From Miscanthus floridulus (taxonomy: Eukaryota; Streptophyta; Magnoliopsida; Poales; Poaceae), in NCBI RefSeq assembly GCF_019320115.1, contig NC_089584.1:56602852-56666851 (forward strand): a DNA stretch of 64,000 nt. Direction: 5' to 3'. Made by a program: the position numbers and the translations under genes. This document shows, in pieces, positions 32,695-43,567 of this stretch. Positions within the stretch are counted from its first letter, which is position 1; every line of letters starts with the position of its first letter. The notes beneath the pieces are model-generated. The model saw nothing but the letters and a program-made list of their open reading frames with translations, did no database searches and was not told the origin of the DNA.

Positions 32695-33410
32695 CACTAC
32701 TATAGAAAACTAATCACCATTGGCTCTAGAATCCCCATTACTGACGGTTTTTGCCCTTGTTGGTGTATGTCGGCGATGATTGGTGACCTTTATGTCTACT
32801 GGTTGCGCGTCGGCGATGACAGTATGTTACCACCATTTGTCTGGCGTATCATATGGTAGTGACGAAATGTTACCAATGCTAGATCGTCATATCATCCGGC
32901 AGTGATAATGCAACCTTCGACGCTGGCCTGGCATACTATTTGGCGGTGATGATGCATCCATCGACGCTGGCCTGGTGTACCTTCCGATAGTGATGATGTA
33001 ACCATCGATGTCGGCTTAGCGTATGAACCGATGGTGATGATGTAACCATTGACACCAGCTCGGCGTACGAACCGACGGTGATGGTGCAACCATCGACGCT
33101 GGCCTAGCGGATGATCTAGTTGTGATGATTTAACTTTCGACGCTGGCCCAGCTGACCATCCGAAGGTGATGAGGTTGCCATCTAATGGTGACAATGTGCC
33201 TATCATCGCCGGGTTAGAGTAGGAACCGGTGGTGATGATGGACCTATCGACGTCAGACCGGCGTACCATTTGGCTGTGATGTAGGTGCCATCGCATGTGG
33301 CTAGTGTTCCATCCGATGGTAATGAGGGGCAGCGTCACCGCCGCTGTTGTGTTTGTTCTGGTAGTAATGTTTTGTCCATTACCATCGGCGTTACCACTAT
33401 GCATCTTTAT
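32695..33410 (+). mobile_element. CACTA terminus (CACTA-C) with 44-bp minisatellite
   Basis: CACTACTATAGAAAACTAAT at 32695 is a good CACTA terminal repeat. From about 32765 a 44-bp unit (GTGATGATGYAACCATCGAC followed by a GCTGGCCTGGCGTACC-type half) repeats to about 33400; consecutive units near 32900-33130 keep the period while later ones drift. Tandem subterminal repeats near the tip are normal for CACTA elements. The minus-strand frame 32892-33404 (His/Ile/Thr-rich) is a by-product. The opposite terminus was not found, so this may be a broken end. Confidence 0.7.
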
Positions 33411-33679
33411 TGTTCACAATACATTATAGCACCAACAATAATACAGAAATTTCATGGCTTACGCATCGGTAGCAACATATATTTTTTTCACAACACCACC
33501 GACACAAATATCCATACAAAATGATAATAACATACATAGTTTTCAACCACAGCGACATAATGTCCAAATCCAACCATAGCGAATATATAGTTTTCATAAC
33601 ACAAACAGACGTCCAAACTAAAACTGACATTCCAAGGTCAGGAACTATAGCACCTTGATTCGATATGGTGATGGTCAAC
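33411..33679. other. CACTA-C interior, no gene seen
   Basis: AT-rich sequence following the minisatellite; a GGCATCGG-type word recalls the repeats before it. No domain in the minus-strand frame 33732-33424. Confidence 0.4.
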
Positions 33680-34180
33680 TCCACTAAAGATGACACTACT
33701 ATCTGCAACACAAGAAAAAAGGTGAAACACAATTAAGACAAGCTTTGCTACATAGTCTAAGTAGGTTGCTAGGTTGTCAATCGATTGAAGGGCTTCAGGG
33801 GCCAACCTCTAAGTTGTAGGAGAGATCATAGATGAGGATGCATGTGCATTAGATTCATTCGACTCATGAAATCACTCCATAATGAAACCACCAAGATCTT
33901 CTTGCAACCCATATATCTCCAAAATGGTTAGCTCCACTAAAGATGACACTACTGTCTGCAACACAAGAGAAAGGGTGAAACACAGTTAAGACAAGGCTTT
34001 GTTACATAGTCTAAGTAGGTCACTAGGTTGCCAAATGACTAAAGGGCTTCAGGGGCCAACCTCTGAATCGGAGGAGACATCATAGATAAGGCTGCATGCA
34101 CATCATATCCATCCCACTCATGAAATCACACCATAATGAAACCGCCAAGAGCTTGCAACCCAGATATCTCCAAATTGGTC
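33680..34180. repeat. Two-copy tandem duplication, about 247 bp
   Basis: TCCACTAAAGATGACACTAC begins copies at about 33680 and 33927. Both continue through CATAGTCTAAGTAGGT, GGGCTTCAGGGGCCAACCTC and CATAATGAAACC with scattered differences. Confidence 0.85.
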
Positions 34181-35282
34181 AGCCGAAAATAGTGAGAGTG
34201 CATTCCTATAAGATGATGTGAAAATATACATGTATAATGGTTCCTGCATTCACAATGTCCCCATGGAAAGTAGCTGGGCTGAACCACTCAACATGTAATG
34301 TGTACTACAAAATGAGGCATTTGCAACAAACTTACATGGCATGGCTACAAGTATGGAGGATATCTAACTTGATAAACAGCAAGCCCTTTGTCAATTCATC
34401 AAAAACAATAATCATTGGCTAGGTTTAAGAACCTCATCTCAACCTACATTTGAGTACGTTGAACCTACAAAACAATTAAATGTGTAGTTAGACACATTCA
34501 CCTAGGTGTTTACATAAATGCATTTGTATATACTGACAAAACTGAAATGGTCGATCCACTACCTGATATGCCTGCCAAGGGTGAATGTTTTTGTAAAATT
34601 GATACAACTTTAACTCGATCCATGACACCAATTGTCGACATTATGTTCACTAACCATGGGCGCCTACACAATAATCAGGCTATAAGATTGTTCCTAGAAA
34701 TAATTGCTATGGATATGAACATGGATTACCATCCTTGTCATTTGACTCTAGGTTGAGTGTGATGATTCCAACAAAACCATCAGCCGCTGCTACTTCATTC
34801 ACAGTGTACATCATCCCCTATTTTGGTAGAAAAAGTCCTAACAAAAAGAAATGTGCATGGGGTCAACATATTCCATGTATGAACTCTCTTTGTCGACGAA
34901 CAAGCTAAGAGCATGATTAGTTGTCTTCCAAATTTTGCCAAACAAAAGATTTGGTAAGCCTTGATTTTGGCTATTATTTGGTTGGCTACCAAAACCTACT
35001 AATCTGTCACATTTGGCTTGCCAAATCCATGGCAACTTTTTTACCTAACTTTGGCTTGACAAATCTATGGCATGGAATATATATAGTTTTAGAATGCACC
35101 ACCTATGTGTACTATAGTTTTTAACCCAAAATTAACAACAATTCGAGAACATCCACAGCATTCAAATGGGAAATTAAAATAAAATCCACAATTCCTAAGC
35201 TAATTAATTTTGATTACCTTAGAGGTACTGTGTGGGACGGCGGGCGGGTAGCCAGACGCACCGACATGAGGTCACGTTGGCG
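34181..35282. other. No gene seen; contains a possible MITE
   Basis: Mostly AT-rich. Around 34905-35085 there are repeated TTTGGCTTGCCAAATCCATG (35012) and TTTGGCTTGACAAATCTATG (35063) words plus inverted TTGCCAAA/TTTGG pairs, which may be a small non-coding transposon of the type that carries GCATGNTTRGTTG ends. Frames here have no recognisable product. Confidence 0.35.
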
Positions 35283-35650
35283 GATGGGAGGACCCCGAGC
35301 AAGAGGCGACGTCGACACCTCACGGCCTCAGGTTCCAAATGCTCCTATCCACCACTCACATTTGAGGTGCCCCTCCACCCTGCCCGCTCTCCGCCATCCC
35401 TCATGCTCGTAGCACCGTTCGTTGGAGGCCCTTCTACTGGTAGATGGGAGGACCACTAGAGACAGAAGAGGTTGATACCCCATTCCCTCAGGTTCCAGAT
35501 GCTCCTGTGCACCGCTCACTGTCGAGCTGCCTGTCCACCCCGCACGCTCTCCACCATCCCTCGCACCTGCAAAAACATTCGCCAGAGGCCCTTATGCTGG
35601 TGGATGGGAGGAGCCGCAGCAAGAGTCAAGGTTGATGCCCTGTGGCCTTA
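35283..35650. repeat. 160-bp tandem repeat, about 2.3 copies
   Basis: GATGGGAGGA starts units at 35283, 35443 and 35603, an exact 160-bp spacing. Shared blocks include CCTCAGGTTCCA, CACGCTCTCC-type and GAGGCCCTT. Frames at 35230-35635 are Pro/His/Arg-rich and follow the repeat. Confidence 0.85.
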
Positions 35651-36187
35651 GGGGCTGCTTGACTACGAGCGGGGATGGGAGCATCTTGAACCTGAGGAGA
35701 GCATTTCGCCTAAGGGGAGGGTGGGGAAAGGAAATTTTGGGGGGAGGCATTTCCCTTCCCACCAAGTGCTATTTGATAGCTACTGAATATCATCGCCGGT
35801 GCGTCAGAGGAGGCGGCATAGATACTTTATCATCACCGCCGTTTTGTGGCTGCTCGGTGGTGTTGGTTCATTTCCATGGCCACTGAATGCGGACATATAA
35901 CTGCACCAAGAATCGTATGTTATGGCAAATACAATAGGCATAGAAGAGCATACACCATGGCATAGATGCGGTGCCAGGTCTGTTTTGACTTTGAGGCATG
36001 ATCAAAGACAAAAATGTCCTTCCTATTTGCAACGGTACAATACAATGGTAAAATCTACGGTTGGCCATTATTCTATAACAGCCACGACTTTGTCCCCCTT
36101 TATGCTAGGGTTTGTTGCCCTTGACACCAACCACTGCTCTATTCCCCCTACTCCTCTCCTCTTCATTCCCCTCCTTCTGGCAACACC
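35651..36187. other. Spacer before the GRF pseudogene
   Basis: GC-rich to 35880, then AT-rich. ATCATCACCGCCG near 35830 recalls the complement of the 44-bp CACTA-C repeats. No terminal CACTA repeat found. The last ~80 bp is pyrimidine-rich (CTCCTCTCCTCTTC), possibly the leader of the downstream pseudogene. Confidence 0.35.
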
Positions 36188-36766
36188 ATGTCTCATCAAA
36201 TGGATTGCTCGTCATCATAGAGCAGACATCCTTAGAGGCCGCCGTATGGAGAAGAAGACAATGTTGGGGAAGAGACGGACCTCCCACTAATTATTTGCAA
36301 CGAGTGTGGCATGGAGATGGTGATTGAGCTTTAGTCAAAGACTGACACTAATCCTGGGCGTATGTTCTTCAAATGCCCAAGGAATAATCCCTAGGTAAGC
36401 ATCTGATCATCTCTTGTTTTGGTTGGATGCAGTCATAGATTGGATCTGGTCTTTTGAGTGCATCTGTTGTTTTGTTTCCCTTGATTTTGTATAGGTCTGA
36501 CTGAGATGCAAGTTTTATGAATGGCAACAAGACTATCTAAAAAAACTGGTGAAAATCGGTAGGGTTGTGATTCACCTAGTACCTGGACAAGCAGATTCTC
36601 TAGATTCTCATCCACCAATTGAGGAAAATGAAGAAGTAGATTCAACAACACAAAGATTGGTGCTTGCTGAGGCAAACATAGTGCAATCCTTGTTTACAAT
36701 TGTTAGGCTTTTCACACTAGTGGTTTGTGCTGCTATTGTGGTTGTAGCAATGTATCTTTTCAAATA
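36188..36766 (+). pseudogene. GRF-type zinc-finger membrane protein pseudogene
   Basis: Exon 1 from the ATG at 36188 reads LPLIICNECGMEMVIEL, then after a stop SKTDTNPGRMFFKCPRNNP, matching the GRF zinc finger (PF06839: C..C…..GR.F..CP…). After an intron (GTAAGC at about 36395 to a TATAG acceptor near 36496) exon 2 gives CKFYEWQQDYLKKL, an acidic region and a C-terminal hydrophobic helix (VVCAAIVVVAMYLF, stop at 36764). GRF fingers bind nucleic acid; small grass proteins with a GRF finger and a tail anchor are common and of unknown role. Exon 1 carries four TAG stops; exon 2 is open from CKFYEW on. All three zinc cysteines visible in exon 1 and the exon 2 Cys remain. Confidence 0.75.
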
Positions 36767-36884
36767 GTGTTGTATCTGTACTTGCTATGATCTTCATATC
36801 TTGTTATAGAGGAGCATAACTTATTAGCTAAACCATGTTTATTCATGATTAATGTACTATTTCTAGGTCTAGGCTAATTAACTC

Positions 36885-37060
36885 AACCTTGTTTGTTGAT
36901 GTTCAATTTCTTGTGCTAAAGGATTGATGTAATCTCAAGGCATGTTGTTTATTGGTGTTCATTGTGTTGTGCTCAAGGATTGATGTAATCTCAGGGTGTA
37001 CTATTTGTTGATGTTCAATGTGTTGCGTTGAAGGATTGATGTAAGAGATCTCACGACCAA
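36885..37060. repeat. Three-copy repeat, about 57 bp, downstream of the GRF pseudogene
   Basis: AAGGATTGATGTAA occurs at about 36919, 36975 and 37031, each preceded by a TTGTTGATGTTCAAT-like stretch. Confidence 0.75.
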
Positions 37061-37149
37061 ATATTGTGTTGAAGGATATATGGATCTTGTGGACCGATAG
37101 CTTCCAAGAGAAGTCTGTTTGTTTGTTTGTTTTAGTAAATAGGAGGGGC

Positions 37150-37422
37150 TTGCGCCCCTACTAAACTTTCCTATTTGGTTGCTAGCCACACTTTGCCACA
37201 CTTCACCTTTGCCAAGTTTGACCAAGCTAGCAATTGTTGGGTTTGAACTAAGGTTAGACATGATTCTTTTGGGCTCCACATGTCATAGAGTAAATGAGTG
37301 TGGCAAGATTTCCTTAGGCATGGTAAAGTGTGGCAACCAATTTGCTAGCCACACTTTTGTGGCTTGCCACACTTAGCTATGGTTACCTATGGTAGACTAT
37401 GGATAGGAACCAAACATGCCTA
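37150..37422. mobile_element. Putative MITE with GTTTGGTTSCTA-type ends
   Basis: The left side has TATTTGGTTGCTAGCCACAC and the right side GGATAGGAACCAAACATGCC. These are inverted relatives, and between them GCCACACTT words occur in both directions (37185, 37350, 37365). Non-coding, about 270 bp. Confidence 0.5.
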
Positions 37423-38015
37423 ATTACAAAAGAGGAAAATCAGGGGGTGTTAAGAGACAAAGAAGCAAACAAAAAAGATCAGTTCAATTACAATCTTTGC
37501 TCTAGCCATGAGTAATAAAAGAGAACTTTGCTATCAAAGATGACTTGATTTCGATCATTCCAGAAAATCAGAGCCATTAACATCAACGAATCCATGAATT
37601 CAACACACTGTTCTTAGATATGTCTTCATTTTGTTCTTTCCAAAAGCTCTAAGCTACGAGATTACAAAAGTAGCACGCATTGATATTAGATTACCAAGTA
37701 ATTATAGTAAACTTACTAGATTGAGGATTTTTTCCCTTTTAGCAACTACATTAAGGGCTTTCAATAATGCTCAAGCCACTAATCCATGAAGTTAAGACAC
37801 TGATTGGGGATTTGTTTTACCCGTCCTAGTTGACTAGATTAGACTGCATTTCGAGCTAACTTACTAGATTAGACTGCACAAAAGTACCAAACATAACTAC
37901 TTCATTCTGAACTAATTAAAACTTACTAGATTAGACTGCATAGTAGGACTACCTATACTAAACTAATCTGAACTCTTGGTGCCAGAGGATCCGCATTCCT
38001 TCTTGTGCCTCTTTG
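37423..38015. other. No gene seen; short repeat ACTAGATTAGACTGCA
   Basis: ACTAGATTAGACTGCA occurs three times at about 37834, 37871 and 37928. The rest is AT-rich without a domain. Confidence 0.45.
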
Positions 38016-38369
38016 CTAGAGGCATGACCTCATCAAGTTCCCATCGCCGCCATTGTCCCCAACGCCGCCATTGTCGCCACCGTCGCCGTTATTGGCGCCA
38101 CCGCCGTTGTTGTCTTTGTTTTCCTCCTCTTCATTGTCCTCCTCCTTGTCCTCTTTGTTTTCCTCCTCTTCATTGTCCTCCTCATCCTCCTCCATCGGCT
38201 CTAGCTCTTCAACAAAGAGGACATAGAGTTCATCATCCGGCCACCCATCATCGGGGTCGTAGTAGCTACTTATGTCGCTCTCCAATGAGAGGAGCAGCGG
38301 CGACGAGTGTTCCTTGCTAGAGGAGTCATCCCACGGCAACAAAAAGTCAGCCATCACTGGCGGAGCCAC
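38016..38369 (-). CDS. Hypothetical acidic, low-complexity protein (117 aa)
   Basis: The frame starts at 38369 and reads MAPPVMADFLLPWDDSSSKE, a Ser/Tyr/Asp stretch (SYYDPDDGWPDDELY), a long Glu/Asp/Asn-rich run and an Asn/Gly repeat (DGGDNGGVGDNGG). An alternative start is the second Met (MADFLLPWDD). The N-terminal 60 residues are of normal complexity and look like a once-real protein; the rest is encoded by GAG/GAC and AAC/GGC triplet repeats that can expand. No domain is recognised. The downstream (left) side has no obvious continuation. It could be a transposon-associated frame; whether it is expressed is unknown. Confidence 0.35.
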   Translation of the reverse strand: MAPPVMADFLLPWDDSSSKEHSSPLLLSLESDISSYYDPDDGWPDDELYVLFVEELEPMEEDEEDNEEEENKEDKEEDNEEEENKDNNGGGANNGDGGDNGGVGDNGGDGNLMRSCL

Positions 38370-39034
38370 TAGAGTAGTGCCGGTGAAGCAGATTGTGGTG
38401 GAGGAGATTGGGGTTTCCTCTACAGTATGATGGAGGAGTTTGGGGTTTTCATAGTGGTGTGTGGTGGAAGATAAGTGAGGCTGATTAAATAATTAGCCAA
38501 ACATTGAAGGGAAGCGTTGCGCCTTGGGGACTGCAACCGCCGCCTCCTCGGCTTGTGTCACTTGTGAAACCGAAGTGGCATCCATTTGGGCTCAACCGTT
38601 AAGATCGATTTGAGCATACCACACATAGAGTGGTACAGTGTACTTATAAGCCATACTATATGTCTCTCACTATATAGCAGCATCGGATCACTTTGTCAAA
38701 GCAATCTAAAGTAGGATGACATGATCATCGGATGATATGCTCTGGGAAAGTGAAAGGGTGAATACAATGGTGAATATAATGATGAATGTTCTAAGGACAT
38801 TTTGCATACAATCTTGGTAAATTCAACTTATTGCACCATCTTTGGATCAAAAACATATTCCATGGTGTATAGTGATTTTTATTCGTCCATTAATGTGAAT
38901 GTAAAATGGTTGTTGTTCATCATGTAACGAGCAACAGGACATGACTAATTCAACTTGCATGTACAATTCAACTTGGAGTGAACTCCTTATTCTCCAATGA
39001 ACGATGATGCCAAAGGAAGCTAAACATTCATTCT
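38370..39034. other. No gene seen
   Basis: GC-rich to about 38600, then AT-rich. No repeat structure or domain recognised. Confidence 0.4.
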
Positions 39035-39172
39035 AGTCTTGTTTGGATGCATGTGTATCTACTTCAATCCACATGTGTTGGAGTGGATTGGAATGAAACT
39101 TAGTTCAATTGCACTCCAATCCATTTGAACACATGTGGATTGAGATGAATACATGTGCATCCAAACAAGGCC
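39035..39172. mobile_element. Tourist-like MITE, copy 1
   Basis: About 138 bp, nearly palindromic: left AGTCTTGTTTGGATGCATGT, right GCATCCAAACAAGGCC, with inner CCACATGTGTTGG and CACATGTGGATTGAG. Flanks TCT and TCC give at best a decayed 3-bp duplication. A second copy lies at 53228. Confidence 0.8.
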
Positions 39173-39730
39173 TCCAGTGGGAATTGAGTGAAGCTCATAC
39201 CGGATAATACTTCGATGAGTTAGCACTTCATCACCGTATCATACTATAGAGAAAGCCTTTGTATTTCTCTAGGAACGTGTGCAGGCAGGAACTAGTGAGG
39301 AGGTGTGGACTACTACAGGCACCCTATTGTACTGCATGCACGTGCTCATAGCAACCACGTTGATATTTGTATTAATTTTTCAAAAATAAGTTTCCATGTT
39401 TCCACCTAGTAGGTGGTTTCCACCACATATTTCTTCGTACTTATGTTGTTTATATTGCTTATATTTCTATAACTAAATTATAAATTCCATAAGAGATGTA
39501 ATATATGTTTACCGCTGAATTATGTACTCTCATGCTTAATGTAATCCTGCATTTCATTTTGTCGTCTCTTTGTATTTTATTTTTCCACCGCCGAGGGGAG
39601 TTAGTCATCATTAGTACAAGGATACGCGTATTGAGATGTGCAACTGCCTTAGCTGCTAGCTAGTGTGATCATCATTTGCCTTAGTTATTCCTCAACTTGA
39701 GTCAGATGATTTTGTGCATTACTAAGTCCA
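39173..39730. other. No gene seen
   Basis: AT-rich sequence with no recognisable feature before the first copy of the local triplicated segment. Confidence 0.4.
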
Positions 39731-40186
39731 AATCCATCAGCCAATTCAATACGAAATAGACTCAAACTGAGTCAAACATCACACAATACTATCGATAAAT
39801 TGCATTACATTCGAAGATTATGAGATGTATAATAACAAAGACCTATCGATTTAGGGATTTACCCATACCCGACCTCAACTCAGCCCTACAGTGGGGAGCA
39901 TCCTCGCGAAGCTTCCACTACATCCCATTTGGAGCAGAAGGGGCCATGAGGTGACCAACCCACACCGGAAACCAAGTAGAAGAGAGGAACAACCGACGCA
40001 AAATGACAACCAAGCCACTGAATTGATACGCTAGGCTAAGCAGGGCACATTTTGGTTTTGTGACAACCACTTGTCATAGGAACACCATTGTAGAATACCC
40101 CACTTGCCAAGGTCCAATGCCAGTGCACTCCATGGTTTTGACCACACAAGCTCTGACCGCAGATTGTGGTCAGCAGCGGTGATAGA

Positions 40187-40332
40187 CCATGGAAGCATTC
40201 CTCCCTGTCTTCACGAAACTTCCACTAACATCGAGGACAAGCGAACATAGGCGCTCATAGGTGTTGCCGCAAGCTAATCTTGAAGGCCTTCTCCTAGCGG
40301 CACCAGAGTCGAAGGAGGATGAGCGAAGCCAT
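40187..40332 (-). pseudogene. Short gene remnant, first exon, copy 1
   Basis: On the minus strand from 40332 the frame reads MASLILLRLWCR, stop, EKAFKISLRQHL, stop, then CPRC, stop, WKFREDREECFHG. It aligns with copy 2 at 41898, so both descend from one small Cys/Arg-rich protein start. Three in-frame stops mark it as dead. Function unknown. Confidence 0.45.
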
Positions 40333-41754
40333 GGCAACACGATACTATATGTGCAACTCAAGGTTTTCTCTGGTTTGTTTGATGCTAAGGGTGGAAGAAG
40401 GATTGGAGTGAGCTTGAGAGGCTGCCCTTAGCTTGCCTTAAAAAGCCTAACATCTCACGTGTGGGGAAGGAAACGGTGAACTCCATGACTTGAGCAGTCA
40501 TCACCTATGTGGGTGATGGGCGATGCAGCGGGGAAGATGAGGCGGTGCATCCATTTGATTCCCTGGCACATTTGATTCCCTAGCACATTTCATCCTCATC
40601 TATAGCGGGACACATAATATCTGGCAGACCAAAGGAGGCGCGCATGAGTACATGGGAAGTCAGAGTGCTTGGTGAAGATTCCATTACTCGAATACGCTCG
40701 CACAGGTAAACATATGATACGCCGAATGTTCAAAACAAGTCATCATTAGTTAGGGCATCCCCAACGTGGTTTTAAACAGCTAGCGAGAATGATTGTTTAT
40801 ATTATTAATAGGAGAGAGATTGCATGAAACAAACTCTCTAGCATCGAGCAAAGTTCTAGGCTCATACAGCTCCCCATAAGACCTATGTCTACCTCTCTTG
40901 TTTATTCCCTGCCACACTTGTTTATTCCCTGGCACATTTGATTCCCTAGCACAATTGTTCGTCAAGTATAGCAGGACGCGCATGAATACATGGGCAGTCA
41001 GATTGGTTGGTGAATAGATTCCATTACCCGAATACCCTTGCACATGTACTACATCAGTTGCGATGCTGGTTCAAAATAAGTCACCATTTTAATGCGATAT
41101 CTAGTGTTGTTTAAATTTTAATCTAATTGCACATATGTTCCCCATTTGATATGGCTATTTACCTAGACCAGTCACCATTTGATACTGTAGAAACCAGTGT
41201 GATCTGATCTAATTGCGTACAAGTAAACCATCACTTGTTCTACCCGATTATAACTAGCAAAAGGTTAGATTAAGTATGAAATAAACTAGAACAGAGTCGA
41301 ACAATCAACAATAAAGTCATTAAAGGAACTCTTTATTGATAAATTTAACAATACTACCTAATGTACAATAACAAAGACCTTATGCGTATGGGGGTAACCC
41401 ATACCCAATGACATAGGAGAATCTAAGTGGGGGACAGCCTCATGAAACATCCTCCAACATCCCCCTAGGAGAAGTGGGAGGATGAGGAGAAGAAGAACTG
41501 CGAGGCCATCTATTCCCTCAGTCGATTACTCCATAGACCATAGGAGATAGGAACACCCATGCCAACAGTTAACCAAGATGCTGAATCGATACACAGGGAC
41601 CAGAGTCGATGGCAAGATTTTGCGCTAAAGCCCTTCGACTGCCCAACTTGCCAACAAAGACCAACAAGGCCTTTCGGCGGCTCTTGCTAGGCCCTCTATG
41701 GTATTGACTCCACATGCTCTAACCGTGGACTATGATAAGTAGTGGGACCTTACC

Positions 41755-41898
41755 ATGGAGGCATTCCTCCCTATCTTCGTGAAGCATCCTCTAACACCTA
41801 GGATGAGCGGACATAGCTGCACCTAGGTGAAGGCAGAAGCTAGTCTTGAAGGCCTTCTCCCAGCAGCGCTAGAGTCGATGGACGACTAGGGTAGCCAT
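41755..41898 (-). pseudogene. Short gene remnant, first exon, copy 2
   Basis: From 41898: MATLVVHRL, stop, RCWEKAFKTSFCLHLGAAMS, AHPRC, stop, RMLHEDREECLHG, then a GGTAAGG that would be a normal donor site. Comparison with copy 1 shows the reading frame was once conserved (EKAFK, PRC, EDREEC), so it was probably a real coding exon. No family recognised; later exons could not be defined. Confidence 0.45.
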
Positions 41899-42380
41899 GG
41901 TGAGAGGAGACTACAAGCAACTGAAGGGTTTCTCTAGTTTGTCTAATGGTATGGGATGAAGAAGGTTGAGATCGAAATGCACTTCAAAAGCTTGCCTTAC
42001 CTTTGCTTAAATGGCCCATGCGGGTCACGAGCAACGGCACAGCGAAGATGATGGGTCGTGGAAAATGTGGCGGTTTACATTCACTTGCACATTTCATACT
42101 CATCTATAAAAGGCCAGTCTTAGTGGGAATTTCATTTTCAATAAATAGACACGATTACCAACTATATAAGAGTCATGAAAGTATGTAATGAAGATTCAAC
42201 AATAATAAAGTCGTTTGAATTAGTTTGCTGACCCCTTAACTTGTTTCTCTGTGTTGCTTTCCCTAGACCATTTGACACGTCTGTTTAGAGCGATCACTGT
42301 TAGATACCATGGAAACCAGTGTCAACTGATCTAATTGCACGCATAATTGTTTATAAAACTAAAATGTTTCAAATTGCATG

Positions 42381-42799
42381 TAAATTTTTTTATAGATGCG
42401 GTGTCTAGGTGGTAAGTGTAATGAGTTCAGAAAGGAATTGTATTTGCTACCTTGCCTTAGCCTCCGCTTTTATAGGACTGGGTGAGTGCCCTTAGATTTC
42501 CATACATTTGGACCAAGCAAGAGCAGGAGTTAAGGCGAGACCATGTCTCCCACGATCTTAGTGGAGCACGCTTATCCCGAAACAGCGTTGGAAGTTGGAC
42601 GAAGAAAATTGACTACACCACGCGGCTTGTTACAATTTCCCACACTTCGTCGGAGGGTATTTCAGGAACTCATGCTGTAGCCCAGACTCGACCACTTCCC
42701 TCGTGTCTCCTCAATCAACATATGTTGATCGTGCCGCTCTGCCTCTCTAGCCCTTAAGCTCGCCACTGTCCACATGTCATAGCTCCATCTACAACCCTT
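42381..42799 (+). promoter_or_regulatory. Upstream region of the F-box-like gene
   Basis: A TTTATAGGA box at 42468-42476 lies about 330 bp before the ATG at 42800 and is preceded by a CT-rich stretch. The frame 42482-42757 starts with GTG and has no recognisable product; it is more likely leader or promoter DNA. Confidence 0.3.
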
Positions 42800-43567
42800 A
42801 TGGTGGCAAGGCTGCACCCCATGTCGCTGTTGCTAGCTCTCCCTACCGAGCTATCAATTGAGATCACCAGCCACCTCACTACAACCTCAGAGCAGCCCAT
42901 GGATGACCTCTGCAGCATATGGGTGACCTGCTCATTCATGCGCTGCATCTGTAGTGACCCCATCATTGGTCATCGCGTGGCAATGGACCGGAGCAGATGT
43001 GGGGAGAGGTCATGGAATGATCTCAACAATTACTACGCCCTCCTTGCTAGGCTCACCCAACTTGACAACTCGAAGGCTTGCTTCCTCACCGAGATACCAA
43101 TGGTATCCGTGGATAACCACAGCCCCCGACTATGCCTCGATGATCTCTGGCGCACCACCGATGGCAGGCACAATGTGGTGACCTATCTGGTCACCATATT
43201 GCTCTATAGGCACAATGATGATGCCGGTGATGACGACACTATGTGGTGGTACATAAAATGGGTTGAGGGTGAGGAAGAATTGTGGGTGGCGGTGGCAGGC
43301 GGTGACAGACCAACAATTAGGTGGCTACGCAACAAGGGGTGTGTGATGTGCCATCAAGTGGCCGCCAATGTGATCATCCAAACAACATGGGGAAAGATAA
43401 TGCTACCGCTATTGGCACAGGTGCATGATGATCTTCCATGCGCAAGTGCCGTCTATAGCTGCGTAGATGGATTGGAAAGAAGGGCTATGTTTTGCAGAGA
43501 GGACTACAGGCTTTCCCAAGAATTTGAGTTGTTTGCATGGGAAATGGGAATAAGAAACTGTATGTAG
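42800..43567 (+). CDS. F-box-like protein with degenerate C-terminal zinc-binding motif (255 aa)
   Basis: This is the longest intact frame in the window. Residues ~11-50 (LLALPTELSIEITSHLTTTS then a DDLCSIWVTCSFMR stretch) match an F-box as in the At1g67623/At2g35280-like plant group. Residues ~75-140 (YYALLARLTQLDNSKACFL … YLVTILLYRHND) resemble the Sel1-like repeat that follows it in those proteins. The C-terminus has CVMCHQ and later PCASAVYSC and FCREDYR, where relatives I know keep further cysteines ending FCSEDCR; here the last Cys is Tyr. F-box proteins normally give SCF ubiquitin ligases their substrate choice. The ATG at 42800 follows an in-frame-poor leader; stop TAG at 43565. A possible poly(A) region (TTAATAATAGAC) lies near 43650. 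It could be a recent, decaying paralogue. Confidence 0.7.
   Translation: MVARLHPMSLLLALPTELSIEITSHLTTTSEQPMDDLCSIWVTCSFMRCICSDPIIGHRVAMDRSRCGERSWNDLNNYYALLARLTQLDNSKACFLTEIPMVSVDNHSPRLCLDDLWRTTDGRHNVVTYLVTILLYRHNDDAGDDDTMWWYIKWVEGEEELWVAVAGGDRPTIRWLRNKGCVMCHQVAANVIIQTTWGKIMLPLLAQVHDDLPCASAVYSCVDGLERRAMFCREDYRLSQEFELFAWEMGIRNCM

Noticed and set aside
32892..33404. 170-aa minus-strand frame
   Set aside because: It is the translation of the 44-bp minisatellite. 44 is not a multiple of three, so the frame cycles and has no conserved protein pattern.
37495..37580. Possible LINE reverse-transcriptase (zf-RVT) scrap on the minus strand
   Set aside because: A FWNDRNQV-like stretch is suggestive, but it is too short and isolated to support.
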